Below are positions 13,594 to 19,075 of a DNA stretch of 19,075 bases, one piece after another. Position numbers and translations under genes: made by a program. Under the pieces are notes generated by a model that saw nothing but the letters and a program-made list of their open reading frames with translations, did not search any database and was not told the DNA's origin. The stretch's first letter is position 1. Each line of letters starts with the position of its first letter. Source of the DNA: Bacillota bacterium (GTDB taxonomy: Bacteria; Bacillota; Clostridia; Lachnospirales; Lachnospiraceae); contig JAEZXP010000183.1 in assembly GCA_023419655.1 (NCBI GenBank), forward strand, positions 1 through 19,075, read 5' to 3'.

Positions 13594-14355
13594 TTATTCT
13601 GTAAATGCTTCTTCTACATCATCAGCCATATCAGCCGCTTCTTGGGCATCTTCAGATGTATCTGTTAACTGTTCTCCTTGATTTGCTTCTATAACTGCAT
13701 CTGCCATTCTGGAAACAATCAACTTAACTGCACGAATTGCATCGTCATTACCCGGTATAACATAATCCAGTTCTTCCGGATCACAGTTTGTATCAGCAAT
13801 TCCAATCAAAGGAATTCCCAGGTTATGTGCTTCCTGGATACAGATTCTTTCCTTCTTGGGGTCTACTACGAATATAGCATCCGGAAGTTTTCTCATGTTC
13901 TTGATTCCGCCAAGATTCTTTTCAAGCTTTTCCCATTCCTTCTTAAGCTGAATTACTTCTTTCTTAGGAAGAACATCGAATGTTCCGTCCTCTGACATTC
14001 TCTCAATTTCTTTCAGTCTGTCAATTCTGCTCTTAATTGTCTTGAAGTTGGTTAACATACCGCCTAACCATCTTTCATTCACATAGAACATTCCGCAGCG
14101 CTCTGCCTCTGACTTAATGGCATCCTGTGCCTGCTTCTTTGTTCCTACAAAAAGAACCGTGCCGCCGTCTGTAACTGCATCCTTGATTGCAGCATAGGCT
14201 TCATCTACCTTAACAACGGACTTCTGTAAGTCAATAATGTAGATTCCGTTTCTCTCTGTGTAGATGTACTGCGCCATCTTAGGGTTCCATCTTCTTGTCT
14301 GATGTCCGAAATGTACACCAGCTTCCAATAACTGCTTCATTGAAATAACGCTCAT
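13594..14355 (-). CDS. rpsB: 30S ribosomal protein S2
   Basis: Structural protein of the small subunit. The canonical start MSVISMKQLLEAGVHFGHQTRRWNPKM is complete in pattern, with IYIIDLQKSV, FVGTKKQAQDAI, NERWLGGMLTNFKTI and LPDAIFVVDPKKE following in order, then GIPLIGIADTNCDPE and IPGNDDAIRA. The 253-residue length is normal; the last ~25 residues form an acidic tail (EDAQEAADMADDVEEAF). GGAGG lies 6 nt before the ATG. It has its own strong promoter and a leader of about 138 nt, separating it from the motility genes upstream. Confidence 0.98.
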   Translation of the reverse strand: MSVISMKQLLEAGVHFGHQTRRWNPKMAQYIYTERNGIYIIDLQKSVVKVDEAYAAIKDAVTDGGTVLFVGTKKQAQDAIKSEAERCGMFYVNERWLGGMLTNFKTIKSRIDRLKEIERMSEDGTFDVLPKKEVIQLKKEWEKLEKNLGGIKNMRKLPDAIFVVDPKKERICIQEAHNLGIPLIGIADTNCDPEELDYVIPGNDDAIRAVKLIVSRMADAVIEANQGEQLTDTSEDAQEAADMADDVEEAFTE

Positions 14356-14462
14356 AATTTACCTCCATTTGGTTAATGTCATCCGCACACATCATATCTC
14401 ATGCAGACCAGAGAATTCCGGCACCATACACAAAATCAGCATGCGTGTATTGTTATCAAAAC

Positions 14463-14478
14463 CATTATCATGATAATG
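14463..14478. promoter_or_regulatory. 16-bp perfect palindrome in the rpsB leader
   Basis: CATTATCATGATAATG is fully palindromic and lies about 15-30 nt downstream of the predicted rpsB transcription start. It could act as a DNA operator or fold as an RNA stem. It resembles an everted Fur-type box (ATTATCA-TGATAAT), but the order of half-sites is reversed from the usual box, so metal control is not claimed. Confidence 0.45.
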
Positions 14479-14499
14479 AGTTTTAAATTTAACCATGTG

Positions 14500-14528
14500 A
14501 TTATACCACAACAACTTCTGTGTGTAAA
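14500..14528 (-). promoter_or_regulatory. Strong promoter of rpsB-tsf
   Basis: TTTACA and a consensus TATAAT are separated by 17 bp on the minus strand. The start would be near 14493, giving a leader of about 138 nt. No convincing terminator separates it from the preceding motility gene, so read-through is possible. Confidence 0.85.
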
Positions 14529-14552
14529 GCACATTTGGATAAAATCCTACTT

Positions 14553-15323
14553 CTATCCGGCAATTCGTTTCAGGATTTCCTGATGATTTGTATCTTTTGG
14601 CAGCGTATAGGTCCCAATGCGAATCACATTGGCTTTTCCCATTTGTTTGATATAGTTATCAAAGGCTGTTGCATCCTCAACCAAGCCCTGCTGAAAAAGA
14701 AGCTCTGCTACCTGACCGGAGGACATACCCCTGACAATCGTAAATGTTATCTCGTCATCACCGGAGCCATCTGATTCTGTAACATCTGCATCATTATCCT
14801 CCCCCGACTGCTCAGGAGAAGACATATCATCATTTTTTATCTGTTCTGAAGAGTCCGGGCCATTGTCACTTGTCTGTTCAGAAGAAGCTATATCATTCTC
14901 TCCTGTATCTTCAGGTAAAACCGTATCGTTCTCTCCTGTATCCTCAGAAGAATCTATATTATCATCTGCAGAAGCTGTCTGCTCTGCAGCATTATCCTCA
15001 TCGTTAATTTCCGTATCGATAGCATCCTTCTCTTCTCTTTCAGCTGTGGACAAATCTGTATCATTATCCATACCACTATCACTCTGCGGAGCCTGACCGC
15101 CATCAGCCATAATCTGTTTGGATTTTTCTTTATCCAAGGTCTTTTCTAGGACGGTCTCCAGATTATCCGGATTATCCTCTTCCTTCATAATCATTCCCAA
15201 TTCTCTGGCCTTGGCTATTACTTCCTTATCTGAGAGTTTTTCTTTTTTATTGCTAAAGGAAAAAATAATTGTCGTTACAAGAATTCCGACGCCAAGACCT
15301 CTCATATAAAATTTCAGTTTCAT
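14553..15323 (-). CDS. Membrane-anchored protein with MltG-like non-catalytic C-terminal domain and 11-residue tandem repeats
   Basis: Starting at this ATG the protein has 256 residues: a short basic start, one membrane helix (about 8-24), a charged segment with a KEVIAKARELGMI helix, a long acidic Ser/Asp/Glu-rich region, and a C-terminal module (last ~65 residues) reading ITFTIVRGMSSGQVAELLFQQGLV, then DATAFDNYIKQ and IRIGTYTLPKDTNHQEILKRI. That module matches the LysM-like subdomain that precedes the catalytic domain in the endolytic transglycosylase MltG (YceG), but the catalytic domain is absent. The acidic region holds five 11-residue repeats of the type xxSSEDTGEND. A GTG four codons earlier (15335) is the other start; neither has a good ribosome binding site. 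It is the last gene of the motility-linked cluster. Role unknown; binding to glycan or to another wall enzyme is a guess. Confidence 0.75.
   Translation of the reverse strand: MKLKFYMRGLGVGILVTTIIFSFSNKKEKLSDKEVIAKARELGMIMKEEDNPDNLETVLEKTLDKEKSKQIMADGGQAPQSDSGMDNDTDLSTAEREEKDAIDTEINDEDNAAEQTASADDNIDSSEDTGENDTVLPEDTGENDIASSEQTSDNGPDSSEQIKNDDMSSPEQSGEDNDADVTESDGSGDDEITFTIVRGMSSGQVAELLFQQGLVEDATAFDNYIKQMGKANVIRIGTYTLPKDTNHQEILKRIAG
14793..14957 (-). repeat. Five in-frame 33-bp tandem repeats
   Basis: They encode IDSSEDTGEND, TVLPEDTGEND, IASSEQTSDNG, PDSSEQIKNDD and MSSPEQSGEDN, all exactly 11 codons, forming the acidic spacer of the MltG-like protein. The first two copies are the most alike in DNA. 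Confidence 0.75.
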
Positions 15324-15380
15324 TTCAATATCCACGTCTTTCTTAGGTGTCTTTGTTTAATAGTTAAACACTTTTTCTTA

Positions 15381-16064
15381 TTAATTTTTAAACAAATCTA
15401 CTACCAGCTTAACTTCACCCTGGCCGATTCCCAATTGTCTGGCAATCTCTATAATCGATTGGCCCTCGCCATACATCTTAAGGATATCCTCATTATTAAC
15501 GGAAACCGAGTGGTTAAGCTCTTTTTCCGTCATATCTTGCTCTTCCATATCAGCCGCCATTGTCAGCTGCATATTCTGTGCCTGTCTGTTATATTCTTGT
15601 ATGTCGGATTTTTCAGATAGGGATATATCCTTTCCAGGCAAGGATTCATTTTCATTCTTTCGGAGGATTTCTTTTGTTTTACGCTGGGACTCATCGATTA
15701 TCCTTACCGTTTCCTTTAGCTCTTTTTCCTTATGGTTTAACATATTGTACAAAAAAACAACATCCTCATGACTTCGGGCTATTTTCTCAAGTATCTGGTC
15801 CGAATATTCACTAACTGCCATAATTGTCTCATTAGACAGCTTGCTCAGGTAGTCATCCGTCCTTGCTATGGTATCTTCACTTACGGAGGATAGTATTTCG
15901 CTTTGCTGTTTCCTTAACAAGTCCAGACCTTCCGTATTCCCATCCTTATTAGCACCCTCTAAGGATTCACTGTTCTTACCTGCATCCGGACGAGCCGTTA
16001 TCCCGAAGCTTATAACGATAATCATTATTCCTGCTATAAGCATTATAATTTCCAACCAGTTCAT
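15381..16064 (-). CDS. Membrane-anchored coiled-coil protein with C-terminal HTH-like segment (DUF6115-like)
   Basis: The 227-residue protein opens with a hydrophobic helix (residues 3-22), then a long charged, largely helical middle (about 45-150) with probable coiled coil around VVFLYNMLNHKEKELKETVRIIDESQRKTKEIL. It ends in a compact segment, ILKMYGEGQSIIEIARQLGIGQGEVKLVVDLFKN, that looks like a short HTH. This layout recalls uncharacterised proteins beside sigD in Clostridia that I know as DUF6115; that family name is from memory. GAGAGGT lies 4 nt before the ATG. It sits 48 nt after the small Lys/Gln-rich gene and 57 nt before the MltG-like gene, so it is likely co-expressed with motility genes. 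No function is established. Confidence 0.7.
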   Translation of the reverse strand: MNWLEIIMLIAGIMIIVISFGITARPDAGKNSESLEGANKDGNTEGLDLLRKQQSEILSSVSEDTIARTDDYLSKLSNETIMAVSEYSDQILEKIARSHEDVVFLYNMLNHKEKELKETVRIIDESQRKTKEILRKNENESLPGKDISLSEKSDIQEYNRQAQNMQLTMAADMEEQDMTEKELNHSVSVNNEDILKMYGEGQSIIEIARQLGIGQGEVKLVVDLFKN

Positions 16065-16112
16065 CGTTACCTCTCATTTCGTCACTATCCGTGACATAAA
16101 TCTAATAAATTA

Positions 16113-16427
16113 CTACACCCGAATATCAATTCCTCCCGGCCTGTCCGTATTATTATCAGATTCTTTGTCCTTATTTTGTTTGTCTTTGTCCTGCTTCCCT
16201 CTTTTCCCGGAGCCCTTGTAGCTATTTCTTCCCTCTTCCTTCGCATCATAACGGAATTCTTTATTCTCGCTCTTTAGCGTCTGAACAGGCTTGGAGGCTT
16301 GCGACTGTATAATGTCATGGAAGTTCTTGCTTATTTGAACCTGCTCATGCTGAGGCCTTTGGTTCTGCAGCTGCTTATATTGAGCGGCTTCATGGGTTCT
16401 CATTACATCAATTGGCCTTATTGGCAT
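16113..16427 (-). CDS. Small hydrophilic unknown protein of the motility cluster
   Basis: The 104-residue protein is rich in Gln, Lys, Asp and Asn, with no membrane helix, signal peptide or cysteine. The first half (IRPIDVMRTHEAAQYKQLQNQRPQHEQVQISK) is probably helical; the second is a charged, probably disordered tail (GKRGKQDKDKQNKDKESDN). A strong AAGGGGG-type ribosome binding site lies about 8 nt before the ATG, which supports a real gene. I recall similar short proteins next to sigma-28 in related bacteria but can name no family. The position between fapA and the coiled-coil membrane protein suggests a flagellar or envelope role. Confidence 0.65.
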   Translation of the reverse strand: MPIRPIDVMRTHEAAQYKQLQNQRPQHEQVQISKNFHDIIQSQASKPVQTLKSENKEFRYDAKEEGRNSYKGSGKRGKQDKDKQNKDKESDNNTDRPGGIDIRV

Positions 16428-16444
16428 GCGTATTCCCCCTTCCT

Positions 16445-16468
16445 AAAAACAGTATATAAAGAATACTG
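16445..16468 (-). other. Weak hairpin with T-run upstream of the small unknown gene
   Basis: CAGTAT and ATACTG form a 6-bp stem with a 7-nt loop, followed by TTTTT, ending just before the next ribosome binding site. It is AT-rich and short, so at best a weak attenuator between fapA and the next gene. Confidence 0.3.
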
Positions 16469-16511
16469 GGGATTAATAGTATCTTACGCCGATAGCATTA
16501 TGTAAAATAGT

Positions 16512-18116
16512 TCAATATAACGGTACTGCCTTTATATCCGCTCTGTCACGGATGAATTTTGTATGCTGCAGTGCGTCCTTGACGTAGTATACCACATTGG
16601 ATATTATTATCTTCGTCCCGGGATATACCGTATCTTGTACCTTAATCATTCCTGCCGCATTACCGTCCACCTCATACCTGAGGACATCATACCTTTCTGT
16701 GGCTTCCGCCAGCTGGGTATTTAGCTGGATACTGGCCTGGGTTATTTGCTTTAGACTTTCAAGCTTACTATAGGAAATATCTCCGCCAACCTGAAGCTTC
16801 TTACGCATCAAGGCTATGGCCTGATTCACCTTTTCCTTTTCTGCTTTAAGGGTTACGATTTTTTTCTCCAGCTCCCTGAATTCATCCAGTATCTTTGGGT
16901 CGATACCAACTTCAAGAATAGTATTGGTTCCCATATGAGAGCCTGAGGTTTTTACGGATATCATTGTTCCTGAACGAATGATACCGCCTGTTACGAATCC
17001 CCTTCTTCCGCTGACAACGATATCTCCCTTGGCAGATACCCTGCTGTGCAGGATAGAATCCGTATTGATATAACCACCCGCAATAACCTCGGCATTCTCA
17101 ATGAACTTTGAAATTATATTGCCCTCGGCCTTAAGAATACCCTTGTTCATGCCCTGCATACCCCGTCTCAGGATAATCTGTCCGCCTGCCTCAATATAAG
17201 CCCCTTCTACAACGCCGTTTACCTCAATATCACCCTTCGCCCTGACGGAAAAGCCGGTTATTACATTTCCTTTTACTACAACATTTCCTTCATATTCAAT
17301 ATCTCCGGTAGATGAATCTACATCCGCTGCAATCTCGTAAGTATTCGATACAAACACTCTTCCATCCACTAAAGAGACATGTCCGTCCACCTCCGAATAA
17401 AGCTGAAGTCCATCCTCTGTTATTCCTATTTTATTACCATGGCGAAGTACCCTGTTCACTACCTTATTCGGCTTTATGACTTTACCATATACATCTATTC
17501 CCGGCTTTCCATAGTCCACCGGCTTTAAAGTTGCAAGTATATCACCTCTTTTACAATGACTTATAATATCAAGCTTATGAAAATCAACGGAGCCGTCTTC
17601 ATTTGTTTTAGGCTTCATTGTCAAATCCGTATTAAAATGATAGGTAATAACAGCATCATGTCCCTGAACCGGAGGAGTTGCCCGGGCTAAGACATAATCT
17701 GAACAATATTTTCGATGCGTTAAGAACTGCATGATTCTATCTTCGTCTACGCCGTATTTTACCCCTGCCCTGACCATTTCCGAGACGATATCCTCTTTTG
17801 TAAGAAGGTTTCCTCTTGTGCTCGGAGGATAAAATCTGCATACAACGGACATTCTGTCCTCACTTATGGTGACCTTCATGTCCTCATCCTGAGGAAGAAC
17901 TACCGCCGAAGTAAGTTTAACCTCCGCTACCATCTTCAAATTTGCTATTGCTCTCCCCAAAGCAATTTTGTCATATTCATATATTTTTTTGTCAGTTAAA
18001 TAATTACTGATTTCATCATATACAAGGGACGCTCCGCCGGGCTCAGAATCGTAAAGCTTTATATAAGTTCCGTTTTCTTTAATAAGTAATTGAAAATACG
18101 CATTTCTACCGCTCAT
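16512..18116 (-). CDS. fapA: FapA family protein (DUF342), flagellar-cluster beta-helix protein
   Basis: The 534-residue cytoplasmic protein has the full DUF342 layout. An N-terminal domain precedes ATPPVQGHDAVITYHF (about residues 145-160) and HCKRGDILATLKP...GKPGIDVYGKVI (about 183-212). A long right-handed beta-helix follows, with repeats like IEYEGNVVVKGNVITGFSVRAKGDIEVNG, then a coiled coil (FRELEKKIVTLKAEKEKVNQAIALMRKK) and a short end domain. FapA of Vibrio has been linked to polar flagellum formation through glucose-PTS signalling; in Clostridia the role is not established. The start at 18116 is chosen because GGAGGG lies 5 nt upstream; the frame is open for 29 more codons without one. 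It follows sigma-28 by 90 nt. Confidence 0.88.
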   Translation of the reverse strand: MSGRNAYFQLLIKENGTYIKLYDSEPGGASLVYDEISNYLTDKKIYEYDKIALGRAIANLKMVAEVKLTSAVVLPQDEDMKVTISEDRMSVVCRFYPPSTRGNLLTKEDIVSEMVRAGVKYGVDEDRIMQFLTHRKYCSDYVLARATPPVQGHDAVITYHFNTDLTMKPKTNEDGSVDFHKLDIISHCKRGDILATLKPVDYGKPGIDVYGKVIKPNKVVNRVLRHGNKIGITEDGLQLYSEVDGHVSLVDGRVFVSNTYEIAADVDSSTGDIEYEGNVVVKGNVITGFSVRAKGDIEVNGVVEGAYIEAGGQIILRRGMQGMNKGILKAEGNIISKFIENAEVIAGGYINTDSILHSRVSAKGDIVVSGRRGFVTGGIIRSGTMISVKTSGSHMGTNTILEVGIDPKILDEFRELEKKIVTLKAEKEKVNQAIALMRKKLQVGGDISYSKLESLKQITQASIQLNTQLAEATERYDVLRYEVDGNAAGMIKVQDTVYPGTKIIISNVVYYVKDALQHTKFIRDRADIKAVPLY

Positions 18117-18206
18117 CTTAACCCTCCATACTGCCAATTCGTGTGTTTGACATTCCAGTGTATAGAACCTTATCATTATAATAATTCGTGAATCGTCCCT
18201 CATCTA

Positions 18207-18974
18207 TTAATAATTAGTGAGAAGCTCTATGTTCCCGCCTAATTTTGCTTTCATTTTTTGTAGTGCCTTTGTATGTAATTGCGAAATTCTGGATTCGGAA
18301 ACCTCCAGTATCTTACTTATCTCCTTTAGTGTTAAGTCCTCATAATAATAAAGCACAATTACCCTTTTTTCCTTCTCCGTCAATGTATCTAAAGTCTTTA
18401 TCAGAATTTCCTTTAGCTCTGTCCGTTCCACTATCTTTTCCGGCTGGTCAAAGGTAGTGGCAAAATACTGTTCTGATTTTGATTCAGAACCCTGTTCCAT
18501 GAATTCATCCAATGAAATTATATTCGTAATTTTTGTTTGATTCTGCCAGTCTTCAAATTCCTCCAGCGTTATATCCAGCTCCCGGGCTACATCCTCATCT
18601 TTAATGTTTTTACCATATTTCAGCTCCAGATTTTGATAGGCATTGTCCATCTTACGCTGCTTTTGTCTTATACTTCTTGGTATCCAGTCCATTTTGCGAA
18701 TCTGGTCAAGAATTGCACCGCGAATTCTTAACGAAGCATAGGTTTCGAATTTGTATCCTTTACTGTAATCAAATTTATCCACAGCGTCGATTAATCCGAA
18801 CGTTCCGTATCCCACTAAGTCATCATATTCCACATTATATCCCAAATACATACTTAGACGTCCTGCGACAAGCTTAACTAATCCGGCATATTCAATTATA
18901 ATTTTCTCATAAAGCTCCGAGGTTCTTTTCTTAGAATATTCTTCCCAAAGCTTCTGCCTCTCTTGCGTATTCAT
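18207..18974 (-). CDS. fliA: RNA polymerase sigma-28 factor (flagellar), SigD/FliA
   Basis: The 255-residue sigma factor directs RNA polymerase to late flagellar, motility and chemotaxis promoters (consensus TAAA-N15-GCCGATAA). Region 2 is clear: VEYDDLVGYGTFGLIDAVDKFDYSKGYKFETYASLRIRGAILDQIRKMDWIPRSIRQKQRKM, with the IRGAILDQIRxxDWxPRS signature typical of the SigD/WhiG/FliA group rather than of sporulation sigmas. Region 3 spans IKDEDVARELDITLEEFEDW. Region 4 has LTEKEKRVIVLYYYEDLTLKEISKILEVSESRISQLHTKAL, the -35-binding HTH. GGGAG lies about 7 nt before the ATG. In relatives it follows chemotaxis genes such as cheD; only a short upstream tail is visible here. No FlgM anti-sigma gene is in the window. 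Confidence 0.96.
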   Translation of the reverse strand: MNTQERQKLWEEYSKKRTSELYEKIIIEYAGLVKLVAGRLSMYLGYNVEYDDLVGYGTFGLIDAVDKFDYSKGYKFETYASLRIRGAILDQIRKMDWIPRSIRQKQRKMDNAYQNLELKYGKNIKDEDVARELDITLEEFEDWQNQTKITNIISLDEFMEQGSESKSEQYFATTFDQPEKIVERTELKEILIKTLDTLTEKEKRVIVLYYYEDLTLKEISKILEVSESRISQLHTKALQKMKAKLGGNIELLTNY

Positions 18975-19038
18975 ACAATACTCCCTTTGCTTACGCCTAA
19001 ATCATTGACTTGAAATATTCCTATCACTTGTGTTTGGT

Positions 19039-19075
19039 TTATTCGGATATACCATATTTATCTTCCGGCTTATCC
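19039..19075 (-). CDS. C-terminal tail of an upstream gene (partial, frame uncertain)
   Basis: Only the last codons could be present. One frame reads DKPEDKYGISE and stops at 19039-19041; another reads on to a stop at 19002-19004 (ending RNISSQ). Gene order in relatives predicts a chemotaxis gene such as cheD, but neither tail is diagnostic. Confidence 0.3.
   Translation of the reverse strand, partial: DKPEDKYGISE

Noticed and set aside
14463..14478. Fur box in the rpsB leader
   Set aside because: Half-sites are in reversed order compared with the 7-1-7 Fur box, and S2 is not an expected metal-regulated gene.
16488..16495. GCCGATAG resembling a sigma-28 -10 element on the plus strand
   Set aside because: No TAAA 15 bp upstream and no plus-strand gene downstream.
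18117..18206. Separate promoter for fapA (TATAAT near the start of the gap)
   Set aside because: No acceptable -35 at 16-18 bp; read-through from fliA is enough.

Overview
The window is a bacterial chromosome segment of moderate to low GC in which every convincing gene lies on the minus strand, so transcription runs from high to low coordinates. A sigma-28/FapA motility cluster next to rpsB-tsf and the pyrH-frr-uppS-cdsA-dxr-rseP-ispG chain, GGAGG-type ribosome binding sites and the protein sequences point to a motile member of the Clostridia, most likely Lachnospiraceae. That placement is inferred from gene order and recalled families, not from a search.

In transcription order: (1) 19075-14553, the end of a flagellar/chemotaxis operon: an uncertain gene tail, sigma-28 (fliA/sigD), a FapA (DUF342) beta-helix protein, a small Lys/Gln-rich unknown, a membrane-anchored coiled-coil protein with a C-terminal HTH-like segment, and a membrane-anchored protein with only the non-catalytic part of MltG. 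(2) 14528-12504, rpsB-tsf with its own strong promoter, a structured leader, an intercistronic hairpin and a terminator after tsf. (3) 12424-9000, an accessory insert: a broken rhuM gene, a V4R-domain protein paired with a soluble HAMP/PAS/GGDEF diguanylate cyclase, a terminator, and a GH105/GH88-like glycosidase gene with its own promoter. A 25-bp sequence (23 matches) is directly repeated at both edges of the rhuM-V4R-cyclase segment. (4) 8905-1, an envelope and isoprenoid operon: an anchored polysaccharide deacetylase, an acidic-tailed bactofilin, pyrH, frr, uppS, cdsA, dxr, rseP and ispG (3' end outside the window).

The last block links UMP kinase, ribosome recycling, undecaprenyl diphosphate and CDP-DAG synthesis, the MEP pathway (dxr, ispG), site-2 proteolysis and two wall/cytoskeleton proteins. 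Several listed reading frames start upstream of the best ribosome binding site; shorter starts are given for fapA, tsf, the V4R gene, the deacetylase, frr, uppS, cdsA, dxr and rseP.

I see no CRISPR array, tRNA, rRNA, intact transposase or recognisable defence system. The parts most worth a second look are the V4R-cyclase pair between direct repeats, the paralogue-like MltG fragment and its unknown motility neighbours, and the structured intergenic regions (rseP-ispG, frr-uppS, rpsB-tsf).
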